From assembly GCF_043641665.1 (NCBI RefSeq), contig NC_092181.1, positions 18,265,463-18,329,462 of the forward strand: DNA of 64,000 bases. Reading direction: 5' to 3'. The notes below the pieces were generated by a model, which was not told the DNA's origin, searched no databases, and saw only the letters and a list, made by a program, of their open reading frames with translations. The translations under genes and the position numbers were made by a program. The DNA comes from Enoplosus armatus (taxonomy: Eukaryota; Chordata; Actinopteri; Centrarchiformes; Enoplosidae). Shown in pieces: positions 48,400 to 62,500 of this stretch (positions within the stretch are counted from its first letter, which is position 1; each line of letters opens with the position of its first letter).

Positions 48400-51300
48400 T
48401 CTGTGATTGTACACACTGTTTGTATTGTTGTCTGAAATGTGGATATTTTTATTCCTGATCTATTTTCTCCCTCATCTGTTTTTTTTCCACAATCTCTCTT
48501 CTGTTTTGTAGCCTGGATGTGCTACTGTGAAGCCTTTTTTTCACTCCACTACAAATGTGTTTGTTTGAATGTCTTCGCAAGGCAATGCTGATGACATATA
48601 CTCTCTATTATAAAATACATTTTCCCCACTCGTGTGAGTACCTCTGACAGCAGCCTCACGATGCTTTGATAGACTGTTTTGATTAAAGCCCTGTGTTGAT
48701 CCGCTTCATTATAGCAGCTCTACAGTCTGAAGAACCCCTGCGAAGAACCCAAAGAGAGCTAAAATGAAAAATTTGAAAGAGACTCAATCTTTAGACCCTG
48801 GAGTGAATGTGCAGTTCTTGTTGGTTGCCCTGAGGTATTTCGAGAATGGGAGTTGATGCCTGTACATGTCTCCCTGTAAATTCTGTTTCCCACCTGATAA
48901 CTATTTTCTCCTCACGTTTCCACTCAAGGATGGCGTGACTCCTGGTACCTCATTTTAATTACTTCTATTTCTTCAGATGAAAATTAATCCCCCCCCCCCC
49001 CCCCTTTAAAGTGTGAATTGCTCACCACTTGAGGCAATTTCAAACCATTCTAGGTGTTGTGTGATGATAGCATGATAGTGTTAAACACCATGCCACTCTT
49101 TTCTCCCCTGCTACTGCTTTGATCAATAGATCACTGTAGCATTTAATCAGCCTGGCCTGCCTTAGTCATCAAACTGTACTCCAGGTTGCCTGCGGCAGCT
49201 GAAGTAGCGGCGGCAGCATGAGTCTCGCTTTTAATTTCCTTTTTAGGGTCCAAAGTTATTGAGAGAAGCTAAACAAAACCTGTTCCATTATATTATCATT
49301 TTGGAGGGTCTTGAACTGCCCCGGCACGGCTCAACAACAGAGGTGCTGCACACTGGCGCTTCGATACGGTGAAGATGGATTATGAGTCTTTAGGAGTAGG
49401 AAAGGATGAAAGTGGGTGAGGGAGGATTGCGTGGGCTAAGGTGTGAGCGCGGAGCGACTGTGCAGCACAGGAATCTAATAACGGCAGAGTGTGTGCTGTT
49501 CTGTTGTCTGCACCCCAGGGTCAGCTCAGCTAATATCAGAAAAAGCAGGCGAGTGGCCTGGCTCTTACACACTGGCTGGAGGATAAGGATAAAGCATGAG
49601 TGTGGATGTGAGAAGGAAAGAAAGTGAGAGTGAGAGCAGTATATATAAACTGCCCCCCCCCCTCCAGCATGTGTTAATATGTGTTGCGTTTCCTTTGTGT
49701 CCATCAGATGCTCGCACTTGTGGCATGGCCAACTGCCAGTACGGCTGCGAGGTGCTGAAAGGAGAGGTCCGATGTCAGTGTCCGTCACCGGGGCTCCAGC
49801 TGGCTCCGGATGGAAGAACCTGTGTTGGTACGTCCCAGTCTTTATATATCGCCACAGACGTGAAAACTGAGCCTTATGTTACCGTTACCTTCCATGAGCA
49901 ACTGATGTAGAGCATCACAAACAAGAATGTTTTATTTCTTCTGGGCCTTTAAATTTGCAGAGTGATAATCAAATGGAACTGTTTTGGCAGAGCAAGAAAG
50001 AAAGCTTGGCAGTGAAAATGCAATTTGGGAACTCAGACAAAACCTCTTAGCAAGCAAAGCTGAAATTCATCCAAAGTATTTACCAATATGTCTTTTTTTG
50101 CTTTGATCAAGGACCCCAGCAATTTAACAGTCCTTGTCAACCAAATGGTGACTTTATTTCCACTTGTTTCCTCTAGCCTTTACAGCAGAAATGTGATCAG
50201 GGGAAGCCCACTCCCCCTGCCCTCCTCCTATCCTCCCCTCCTGCTTTCCTTACGAGGCACAGCTCATCAGACGGGTAACTAACAGATGAAGGGGCCAGTT
50301 AACCTGTGTCAGGTTTAAATACAGGCTGTTCCAGACTGGACTCTTCCTGTTACTGCCAGTGGGGCTGGCTAATGGGGGGGCGGATATCTGAAACAGGACA
50401 GACATCAATCATGAAAAATGATGGAGGAGGGGCAGGAAAGCTTGCCTGCCACAGGTGTTACAACAGTTTAATGGAATGTTTCCGCATCTCTCGGGAAGCC
50501 GATGTTTTATGGAGAGTTTTATGGAGAGTTTCTAATCATATTTATGGAGGTGATTCCTTCAAGTACCCAGAGCCTTAGATGGGAGAGTTTGCATAGATGC
50601 AGAGCTGTTTTTAATCATTATGATGCTGTGAAATCGAATGAGTCGACACATTTTTGCTGTAGCTTTGAAAGTGACCTGGGCCCATATTTATCAAACTCAT
50701 TATGCTTAAGAGCGCTCTAAAGATCCAGTTTGAGAGTAAGAAAGTACTTTGCTGAGTGTGAAGAAGACGACTCTTTCAAGCAACTTACTTCCACTTACAG
50801 CAAAGTGTAAAGGTTGGGTTGCATTACATTTCTGGCCAACGCGTCGCTCCGTCTCCCATTCACTTCTGTTGAAGCACGTACGACAGACAAATTCAAGTTC
50901 CTGTTTCACTGTGATCTCCAGCCAGCTCCATCAGAGCAGGAACAGCCAATCAGAGACAAGGATTTACCCAAAATCAGCCCCATTGTTCATTCATTTTTTT
51001 AAAAATCCTCAAAAAAAAAAGTTAGTAAGTTCCTAAATTACTCAGTTGTATGTTTTTCTGCAATTAATTTTTTAAAAAGATCGTTAACTTGTTAAATTAA
51101 TTTCCATTTAATATTCTTATAATATATAAATAGGGTATTACTTGGGATTAAATGAAATGGAAACAAAAATAAACTGGAGCAGGAAGGAAATTCTGCTGCT
51201 GGTAGATGAGGTACGTCAAATAAATCATATAATTAGAGGAATTCAGCACCACAAAGATTGGAAACAAAATCAATGTCAGCTTTATGCATAGAAGAATACA

Positions 51301-54300
51301 AAGAAGTGGTGTTACATCCTTTCAAGCATCCTGTCATCCTCAGTTATACATATTGCTTCAGCTAACGCATTATTCCTCGTGACCAATAAGATTTAGGACT
51401 GTCACATGTCTCAGGAAGAAGGTGTGTGCTCACCTCTGTCTCTGTGCTGCAGTCGTCTACTCCTAGTGGACACGTCATGAGGAAGCCGTGTCCTTATCAC
51501 TCAAGCGAGCAAAGTCATATTTGATAAAGAGCTTAAATTCTTTGCAACTATGACTAAAAGTGAAGACTGTTTACATTTATCTTTCACTTAAGTCCAAAAT
51601 TGAACTTTTTAGCAGTTTGACAAATACAGGCCCAGATGTTAAACTATTTAACAGAGATGTGTGGTGATCCACTAGACGGAAGTATTGACTTGTTTTTGCA
51701 CTGTGACAGAACTGCCACAAAACCCTCTGATTAATGGCAAAGTGTGTTGATGTTTTTGTATTGTTGCAGAAGCTCGGTACGAGACAGCGTCATCATTACA
51801 ATGCTGCCTCTCATAGAAAATGCTTAACGTGTCAAACAAGTTGTCAAGTAAAACCCAATTGCAGAGCGTAATATTATATATATATATGTGTGTGTGTGTG
51901 TATCTGTGAATATGGGTTTAAATCTTTGTTGACGTTTAAATCTGATGCTTAAAGATTTGCTACTTAGGAAGAAAAGTCAGGCGTTTGTAAGCAATGCATT
52001 TTGTATAAAGACACAGGGACTGTATTAATGTGTGCATGTGTGTATTTTGTAAAACATAATAATTCACCACTGCCCTGGCAGTAGCTGAATTATTCAGCTG
52101 CAGTTGGCCATTACGCAGCTCCACTGGAGCAGTTTGGGATTAACTGCCTTGCTGATGAGAACCTCAGCAGTAGTTGTTAAGGGATGAGAGGGCTCTGCCC
52201 ACTTATTTCACTGTGCTTGTTTTCCCAGCTGGTCCAGGTGTCTCTGTGTTTATAAGTTCCTTTTAAACAACAGTCCCTGTAGCATCACAGTGCCTCAGCG
52301 GCATTATGCAGCAAATAAATTAATGATTTTAAGGCAAATGCTTTGAGCCTCTCTGTGTCTAAATATTAATGGCCACATGCCTGCAAAGGTGATCAACAGA
52401 GACACTTAGAATAGGTCTTTAAATAATGAAACAAGGTAGTGTGCATTGTATTCTGCTCACTGAACAGAATACATAATGTGCTTTGTTCATAAATGAATAC
52501 TAAACGGGGAAGGTGAACAAGTCTTCTGGTATGAATAAAAATGTTTGTTTAGTTTTGGTTTAAATGGACTTTTTTTAACCTTTAAGTTTTTCATTGCATT
52601 GTGTTATTTTGAAAGCGTCATAGATCGTATGTAACCAAGTCTAAAATGAATTTTCAGTGAAAAATGATGAATACGTTATGTTTTAATTTGAATATTTTCT
52701 TTTCTGTGTAATAACCTGCGTCTTGTTTTCCCTCCTGCAGATGTGGATGAGTGTGCAGCAGGGATAGCAGTGTGTCCCAGGTTCAGGAAATGCATCAACA
52801 CCTTCGGTAGCTACATCTGCAAGTGCCACGAAGGCTTTGACCTGCAATACATCAATGGGAAATACCAATGCACAGGTACAGTCCCAAGGTCTCCGCTGAG
52901 AGGCTTTTACAGATAAAAGGTCATAGATGTGCTGAAATGTTTTGACTTATAACCAAGTTATTTTTAGTGATGCAGGTTCAGACACACACACACACACACA
53001 TACACTACAAACATGCACATTTCTGTAAAGGATAGGCTCACAATTTCACAAGTATAGTAAGTTACAGGCAATAAGAGGCCTCAGCAGTGGAAGTTTGACA
53101 AATCAAGAGCTCATCTTCCAAAATTATAGTCTTTAGTACAAAATTCCCTCTTTTTCTTAATGACCCTTAATTGACTGCAGTACCTACTACCAACCAGTAA
53201 TTATTTAATCAAGTACTAGTGCAATTTTGACAGACTTGTACTTTACTTCAGTCACTCTTAGGAGGCGTTTTGCATGATTAGTACTGTAACTTTAGGTACT
53301 TAAAGGACATTTTCCACATGATATTTAGTTCTAATGAAGTGAAATTTTAATGCAGAACTTTTACTTGTAAAGGAGAATTTTTACACTGGCACTGCTGCAC
53401 GACTGGTGCCAACTACTTTTTAAGAAGTTGACACTACTGTATCCACATCGATTATGTAATATAATACAGTATAGCATCACATTCAAACATAGCACTGATT
53501 AGGATGTTGAAAATGTATTTAAAATGAAAATAGATAAATAAAAAAGTCAGTTGAGGCTGCCTCATGAAATAGGATTACTGATTCAATTCTTTTACATTTG
53601 CAAAGTACTTGTACAAGTAGTTGAAGTGGTAAACAAAGAAAACATGTAATAAAGGAGGAACTGAAACCACTTCAGAATACTTCAGATTAATGAACTTTCA
53701 CCAAACAGCTGCAAAACTAATTCAAACTGCTGTGTCTGTTTCATGTTATTAAACTTTGCCCCAGCAGTTCACTTGCAGCAATATACACCATACTTATGAA
53801 TACCTGCCGTCATTTTTAATTGATATCTTATATGAATCCACATGGTTACCTTGAATCTTAGCAGCATCTGGAAAATAGTAGTGGCAGTAATCATTTATTT
53901 CAAAATACACCATCCAATCTTTATCTTTTTCTATTTTTTATAATACATTTATAATAAAAAGAAAAGGTACCGCAGTGATAGTTAACTTGGCGGTCGCTCA
54001 AAAGATCTTGCAGCTGTATTTCCAGGAAGATTTTTACCAAACAACTCTCATAATGGTTTTGCTCTGGCATTCATAGAGGGATCACTGTTACTCTCTTAAA
54101 TGCTTTCAATAACAGTATGTATACCATAAACTTTGAGCTCTCCTTGAAGTGGATGTGAAGCAATTAGCCTTTGATATTCTGCTGTTATGTCTGACGGCTT
54201 TTTACACTTGTACCTGGTAGCTGAATGTTGTCATGTTTCCATTATCTTTCAGATGTGGATGAGTGCTCTTTAGGTCAGAGCCACTGCAGCAGCTTTGCCA

Positions 54301-55029
54301 CCTGCTTCAACACGCCAGGCTCATACAAGTGCAAATGCAAAGACGGCTACAGGGGGATGGGCCACGACTGCAAACGTAAGAATTTAGAACAAAATACTGC
54401 CTCCCTTGCAAAGAGGAACGGGGCCTCACATTTTTTTGTTTTCTTTGCCTCTGTTTTTTAAAAAGGCAGGAAAGCAAGAAAGAGGGAGGAATAGCCCTGC
54501 AAGCACAGAGCCGGGACTGAAATTCCTTTCTTTGTAATGGCAGTCAGTCATTACTTAAATCACCCTGCTCCCTTATCACATGTGCCCAGAGTCAAGGACT
54601 CTGTTTTTTGACATTTGGCCACTTTAATCCACCAAAAAGAGGAGTCATCATCAAACCTTTCCTGGAAGTTTGCCTCGTTTTGCTTGCTGACACACTAGTT
54701 CATTAGTCTGTGCAGCTACAGCAGCTCAGTGGACAACAAGTCATTTATTCTCCACAGTTATTAAATCATCTATAACAGACACAACTGGTCTAACAGTCCA
54801 TAGAGCAGAGAGGACGCCTCCAGGCGTAGTGTGCTACAAATACTTCACCCTGCCGCCTGCCCAAAGGGGTGTGAGCCACAAGTGCTCTGGGGGTCGAGTT
54901 GCAATATCCTATTTGTGTATCACATATCAAAGTCGCCTGCAACCTGAGAAGGCAATAACTGAGTTCAAACCACTTGCCTTTGTCCACTCTCATTCCTCAC
55001 ACATGAAACCCTTATGAAGCCCCCCCCAC

Positions 55030-55073
<44 letters not shown>

Positions 55074-56516
55074 CACACACACATACACACACACAATCTC
55101 TGTCTCTGAGGTGAAGAATGTGTGGAGGAACAAAGGAAAAGGAGGTGTAACTTTGATGACGTCAGCAGGGCGAGAGTGATCTCCGGGGCACAGCAGCCTG
55201 TTTGAGCGCGGAGATCATTCCACACACACTGAGCAGCTTTAGCCCGATGCTGCGAGGCCTCTGGCTATGAGCACACAAAGAATTACTAATCAGGACGAGC
55301 ACATGAACAGCTAAAAACCAGCATCAGAAAGCAATATTCATGTTTCAAAAGCAGAAATTCACTGAAGTGGGGTGTCTTTGCAGGTTATATTGTGAAGGCA
55401 CATGTCATGTATCCACAAAGCCATCTTTCTTTCCCTCTTTTAAGAGTCCCATTGAGGAAAATATGTTCACAATTGTCTTAAAAGGAGCCCCAAAAGGACT
55501 GAGTGTGAACTTGCTGTATGCTAATTTTATGGGCCTCTCTTGCAAGTTTGAGCTTTTGCTTCAGTGAGATTTGAGACACCCAATTTGTTTTAGGATGCTA
55601 ACATTTAGTTAATAGATATCAGGAGAAGTCTCAGTAGATGAAAGAAAGCCCTGTGCTGCAAAAGTCAGCCTAATCATTGCAGTTAGTCGGCAATTCTACG
55701 CCTCATTAACTCTTAAGTGCTCATATTTCAGTGCTCCATCTGAATTCTCTTATTATTCCAGCCATTCCTAAGGTGGTTATTGACCCCCCGAGACCAGGAA
55801 AACTGCCTCCAAATCATCACAACCACATCCCTGACATAGATCAGAGGAGGACCACCACCACCGTCCGCCCACCGGTGACTCAAAGGAGAATCTTCACCAT
55901 TATACCCAAATCAACAACCGCCACCACGACTACAACCACCACCACAACGACCAAAGCACCTCTGCCTCCAAAAAGGGTCACCCCACCTCCACGCAAGCCA
56001 GCAGTTCCCACCCGGAAGCCCTACATCCCAACCAGGAAGCCACCGGCACCCACGCGCAAGCCCTACATCCCACCGAAGCCAGTGGCTCCCAGCAGACACC
56101 CCCCGCCGCCACCACCACCGGTCACACCAGTAGACAACACCATCCAGAAGGAGGTCACCAAACAGAGAGGGGATGTCCACAGTAAGGACCAGCTTTTTAT
56201 TTTATTCTGTTTTTACATTCCCCTATTTAGGACCAACAATGAAAATGCTCGATCACCTTTGGTTATTAACTGGGTGCGTTGAATGGAGAGCAATGATTGG
56301 TCACCAGATCTGAGGGGTCGGGAGGTGGAGTAGGGTTTGAGCGGTTTAGAGATGCAACCTGGTGCCCGTCCATGCAGTGTGTTAAAAACAAATAAAAGAA
56401 TCTTAAAATCAACTCTGTAGGGTGGCCAGTACAGGGGAGATATGGTGTCTCTTCTTGGTACCAGTGAGGAGTCTCACAGCTGCATTTTGAACCAGCTGCA
56501 GGCGATATAAAGTATC

Positions 56517-56556
<40 letters not shown>

Positions 56557-59500
56557 AAATCATATAAAAAATTAGAGCAGCTTTAAAACAGCTCAGAAAA
56601 CACAATAACTCGTGACATGAGGATGTTCTATTCTCTTTTGGTGAACTTTTTGTTTCCTTACGGTCACAGACTTTGGCACTTATTTGTCTAATGATTCATC
56701 TTCATCAGCTCCCTGACAGGTTTCTGCTAACTAAATTGGAGCAAATTTGCATATTTCTTCATCTGAATTCTGAAACATTGTGTTTGTTATGAAACATGTC
56801 ACATTCTTGGGGATCAGAAGTGATGTTTACCTGAGAGATGATGTGTATTATCATATTTCTTTTTCTATTCAACCACATGATTGTGTGGATGTAACACACA
56901 GTTTATCTGCCAGCTAACCACATGACAGAGTTAATACTAAATATTTGGCAAGAAATTTGTTTTCAGTGTAAAATATGGTTGAAATCAAAGATCACTATCG
57001 ATATCAGATTCAATGGAAGTGCTGTGCATGAATACTTAGAAGTAGTTTTCTGGCTGTAATACTTAACTCTCATATATGAGAATTCAAGGTATTAAGTCGA
57101 GCTATATCTGTCGTCATATTACAACATGATACGCAGATTGAGAAGAAATAATAATTTTTTCAAGGTGACAAATTAGTCTCACTAATTGCAGCAGGGTGCT
57201 AAAGTGTCAAAGTAAGAATATTTTCCTCTTAAGATCATTTTCTCTTTAGCTTCAATTAACAAACACAAACTGATGCTTCGCCAGACTGTTGTTTATCCAC
57301 ATGTCACACCAGGCTCTCTGCCAAGCATGCGTCTTTGACACCAATTACACTCAAAATACATCAACTGTCTTTGTTTGAGTTTGACGTTCTCAATCAAAAC
57401 CAAAATAATAGAACTGAATTCAAAATACTGTAACAATGAGAGGTGGTCGAGATTGTTTCTATTTGTTTTAGCAAAGAAGGTAATCACTGCAATCATATGC
57501 TGCTTTCTTCTCACATTGTTAATCGCACGCACCTTTTTCATAACAGTGAATTGTTTGTTTAAAATAAACCCTGTGACATGTGGTTTGTTAAGCCTGAAGC
57601 ATTCAGTTCAGCATCAAAGTCACTTGACCTAATAGATGATTTGTCTGTAGCTAATCTCTTTTTAGTACTGTAGTTAAAGGATAAGGCTATATTTTTCTGA
57701 TTGTCAACAAATTCTATGAAAAGAGCATAACCAGCAAAGAATTGATCCTTCTATCAAGTATTGCCGGTATATCCAAAGCTTGATACAGTTTATTCCTCCA
57801 TTGTTATGACAAACCATTATGAACACATCAATGAGTCTCGCTGTTGAATTGGGTGACAATGAAATTCCATTCACCTCCATTGTACTGGAGTGGGGACAGA
57901 CATTTATTTCAAAACGAATACAATCTTCATGGCTAGACACCACAAAGGGTTGGAGTAATAAAATAAGTTATTTTGTAATCTGCTTGAACTGACATTTCAT
58001 AGTAAGAAATTGAGAATTATTCCTACAATAAAGTTGGGTTTATTTTCAGTCAACTGCACATACATGTTGGTGCCATAAATACTCACTCAAGTGCACCAAA
58101 TACATATTAATTCCCAACAAAAACACTAGGTACTCCTGTTTGAGTAACCCATGTTAAAAACTAAAGTGCCCAGCTGCTTTAGGAACTTCTTCAGTAGGAA
58201 TACATTAACTTTGAAGGACTGAGAGGCACAGACAGGACAGGGAAGTTGGAGCACATTGTTGGTTTTTGGTCTTTTCATGAGAATTATTGACAATAACAAA
58301 AATATAGAATACAGCCAGCTTTATCCTTTTTATTCCATTTTTTGCATTGCTCACATTTAACTTCTTGTATCTTCAAAGTTCTCACTACATACAACAAACA
58401 GATCATCCAGGAACTACTCATGCATGTAGTTTCAGTTAATTTGCATATTGTGATACGATATGATGGAAAAAGCAGCTGGAGGTGAGACTGTAGTGTTTCG
58501 TCCAGATGCACCAACAGTGTGAATTGCACTAAAAATTGAGCATAGATATAAGTGTTTGCCTGCTCATTTTTTTGCTGTCATGCTCACTTGTAGGCGCAGC
58601 AAAAATCAGTGTTTACCAAACCTAACATTAAGCCCCTTTGACATAGAAATGTCTGGTGAGATGCAACAGCAACATACTGTACAGGATAGTACTCACCTTG
58701 CCAGATGGCATCACATAATTAGAAAAAGGAAAGAGGGAAGAGAAGATTACATTAACACCTGTCTGCACTGCTTGAGGGAGACATCAATCTAATAACTCGC
58801 ACCACAGCAGATCAGTTCTCAAAATCATCCTGAAGATGGTTTGAATAAGATGGGGGGGGGGGCAGTGCTGAGTGATTATTCAAATAATTAGACAGAAATA
58901 GGAATCATTTGAATAAGAGCCTCATGGCATGAAGAACACCTCAGCTGTGCCTCAAGCACAGTTGCATTCAGAGCGTTTTTCAGGGCTTTGTAGTTTCCTT
59001 TCAGGCTGGAGCTGCATTAGTGTCCAGTGAAAACCCTGTACTTCCAACCTTTTCTTATTTTCAGTTCAAGAATAGTTATTAAAGGTATAGTTCAATATTT
59101 TAAGAAATACACTAATTCAATTTCCTGCAGAGAATTAGATGAGAAGATTGATACCACTCTCGTGTCTGTGTGTCAAGTATGAATCTGGAGCTAGGAGGTG
59201 AGTAGCTTAACATAAAGCTTAGCGTAAAGAAGCAGGGAAACAGTTAACCTGCTCTCCAAAGTTCAAAAATATGCGTACCAACACATCTGAAGTTCACAAA
59301 TTAGAACTGTGTTTAATCCGTACGGAAACAGAAATTAAAAAAATGAAAGTTTGTCATTTCAGAGGGAGTTACTCGCTGTAACTATTTCTTGGCAAACAAC
59401 ATTTTGCATATTTCCCCATGCTTCCAGTGTTTATGCTAAGCTAAGCTAATTGCCTCCCGGGCTCTAGCTCCATACGTAAGGTACAGAGTATCAATCTTCT

Positions 59501-62500
59501 CATCTAACTCTCAGCAAGAAAGCTAATAAGTATATTTCCCAAAATATAAATATATTTCCTCTTTGAAGGAGTACATGCTCCTCTGTAGGATGAGAAAACC
59601 CTCAAACCTCTGAAGCTAATAAAACCCTCTCAACATTCCTCTCTATTGCATCACAAATTCATTTACATCAAGTTTAAAACAAGGCCGCTTACATAAGCTC
59701 CATACAAGTTGACATTGGGAGATTCAAGGTTTTCACCCACAAACAGTAATGTGACTATAATTATTATTTTATTATTATTATCATGTCAACAAAGGGAAAG
59801 TTAGCTACACAGCATCTGAAAAAAAGGTGGTAGAGGTATGCCGTATTTGTCTCCAAACCTAAAAAAATCAAGAATTGGTTGTTGCTCAACATTTTGGCAG
59901 AACATAGGAAATCCTCCTTTTATTGACCTCCCAAGTATTTGGATGAAATGAACCACACAACGTGGTAAAATAAGAGGTAACATAACAAGGGTGGCCATTT
60001 AATATGGGATGTTTCAACATAGTTGTTGGACAAATAAGTTTACAAGGTCACTTCCCTCAATTTCCAATCCTACCTCTAGTGGTATCTGGGAGTTACGGTT
60101 AGATGTATTGAGGTTTTAAGATATCTGAGATTTCTCCCCACACAAAGGAGGTGAATGGAATTTTGTTTGTGGTGCTGAAAGTATTAAAGTAATACGTTTG
60201 AAAAACTCAAGCATTTTTTCAACTATTTTCTACTGAAGAAAATGTCACATGAAGACTGTTGGCAATGAGGTCAGTGGATCATACAAAGTAACCAGGACAT
60301 TGTCACATGGCTGTTCATCTACATCTACATTTCCAATAGGTCATTCATAATCCATTGAATTAGACTTCTCATTGATTTATTTTGTTATTTGGATGTATCT
60401 TTACATCTTTATATACAGTCTGTGTGACATACCTACAGAGAATTATCACCCAACTCTGGTTAATAATCTCATTGTTTGTTCTTTTGTTTACACGTTTTGT
60501 ACTTTGGTTAAACTTACTCTTTAACATACAAAATGACAGCAGAGAAAACAAATGTTCCTATCCCATCAAGGTAGGAGAATCAAACTTTTTTTTTCCTGTA
60601 GTCACCGTGTCACCGTTCAAATTTCTGCTCCCTTAATTGGCGTATCATCGTATTTACTCTTTATATATCTGGTCTACGACCGGACACAAGAAATCAAGGG
60701 GGGCTTCGTTCCTTAAATGCACAGACACACACAAACACGGACACACACAGAGTCCTGGATGCCTGGGATTGCTGGAGAGCCTGGTGAGACTGTGACCTCC
60801 CCGCTCACAGATTCCTTCGACTGTCAGACTACATCGCAGTCTGCCAGTTGGTTGTGACCCAGCGTGGGGATGGGCCCTTTCAGTGCTCAGGCTGACTGGA
60901 GGGGGCACATGTCGGGGACTCGAGGACTGACAGTTCAAGTGCAGGTTACAGCGCATTCGTGGCATAGGAGCAAGAATCTGCCTGGGATGCTGGGAATAGT
61001 TTTATTCATAGTGTGCCTCATTAAATTCCACTGACTTGTCAAATCTAGTCAATTGTATTTTTATAGCCTAATATCACTAATCACAAATTTGCCTTAAAGG
61101 TGGCGTCAGCGATTCTGGAGAAAGATATTTTAACTCAACAGCCAAACAAATACACCCCTCCCCTCAGTGCTCCTTCAGATGCTCTGCCACCCAAATTCAT
61201 GGACACACATTGCCAAAGCAACGACACTAACAACTGGGCTTATACGGCGTGGAAGTGGATGTCTCTTTCTCATAGCTGAAGCAAAACAAACAATATGAAA
61301 CGTCCTCAAACGAACGACATGTAAGCACACAAACACGGCATCCAGAACTCACTGTTGTAAAAACTATGGGAAACATAGCAAAACTAATGTTAGCCACCTG
61401 TCAAGTAGAAACTCTGCATCCGTCTTCATGTCTTTCAACTTTCTGAGGTCTCTCCACCGCTGGAAAGCCTCACTGATGTTAACGTGGCTCTTCACCGCTG
61501 CCTTATCATAGCACTTCTTTTTCAATTTTTGTTCTTCCGACCATTTCTGACTTTCGGCCTTCTCGCCTTCTTGACAATGCGCTTATGTTGTGGAGTTCGG
61601 CATGTTCACATGTTCCACATTTACCTGTCCTTTATCTGCTTGTCACATGTTCTGTGCACGAGCACAGGCTGAAATAGTGTTTATTTCCCATTTACAGAAC
61701 CAGGGCTGTTTACGAACACTGGATGAATTGGATGAAGTATATTGGATTAGAATCGCTGACTGCACCTTTAAGGGGATTTACAATCTATACAGCACACGAC
61801 ACCCTCTGTCCTTACACCCTCTCATCTGCAATCGCAATACATTCTAATACTTTTTTTGAATCATGAAGAACGTGTTCATAAACGCATTAAAGATAATCGT
61901 CATGCCAATAGGTTAAAAGGGACAAAGCATCTTTCACTACAAAAGGCTTATCACTGTAAAAGTAAAAGAAACAACTTTCTATGCTTCACTTGTCAGTTGA
62001 CCTTTAATAAGACAGCTTGGCTTATGGTATTTTGAGCAGTGTGACCCCATTGGAGAAGGAAAGAGGCTATTTCAGGATTGGCTATGTGCTGTATGTGTGT
62101 ATGTGCTGTAGCTCCAGGTTGTGTAGCGGCAACATTTACCCAGACGTTGCATCAGACGAACCATCGCCCTTTTCCTCGTTATGAGTCACATTTGACTTCT
62201 GGTGTTTCTGCAGGTTTTCTCAGGTATTCTGGTCTCAGCGGTCGTCAGTGCAGTGTTGTTGAATGTGCTCAGCTCTGGATATGCAGGCACTAAACCTTGA
62301 CATTGATTCATCCTTGTAGAGTCCTTATAGAGTAATGAAACAAAGCCACAAGCAAGGATGCCAGTGAGCAAATTTAATACCTTTGTTAATCCTTTATCTA
62401 AACCTGCGTCTCTCACCTTTCTCCTCAGTCCCTCGGAACCACGACCATAACACTGTCCTCGGCATCGACTTTGACATTGAGCTCGGCAACACGGCAGACG

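Larger units (their letters stand above)
48346..49707 (+). other. npnt: NPNT intron 4 (1.4 kb)
   Basis: Non-coding. It holds the CA repeat at its 5' end, a C16-type run near 48988-49004 and a C-rich run (49652-49664) shortly before the next acceptor. Confidence 0.7.
49828..52740 (+). other. npnt: NPNT intron 5 (2.9 kb)
   Basis: Non-coding for NPNT. A Harbinger-like element fills 50674-51636 and an AT/GT dinucleotide run lies at 51870-51902. Confidence 0.7.
56182..62428 (+). other. npnt: NPNT intron 8 (6.2 kb)
   Basis: Non-coding. Contents: a teleost repeat (56281-56518), an AT run (56521-56552), a possible repeat (57675-57990), a G11-type run (58851-58862), an inverted-repeat element (59081-59557) and a MITE nested in another repeat (61045-61830). 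Confidence 0.7.

Noticed and set aside
48362..55096. CRISPR-like regular repeats
   Set aside because: The repeats are dinucleotide microsatellites and transposon fragments, with no spacer structure, in a vertebrate gene.
55911..56180. 89-codon minus-strand frame rich in Gly/Trp
   Set aside because: Antisense of the NPNT Thr/Pro linker; its composition follows from that exon.
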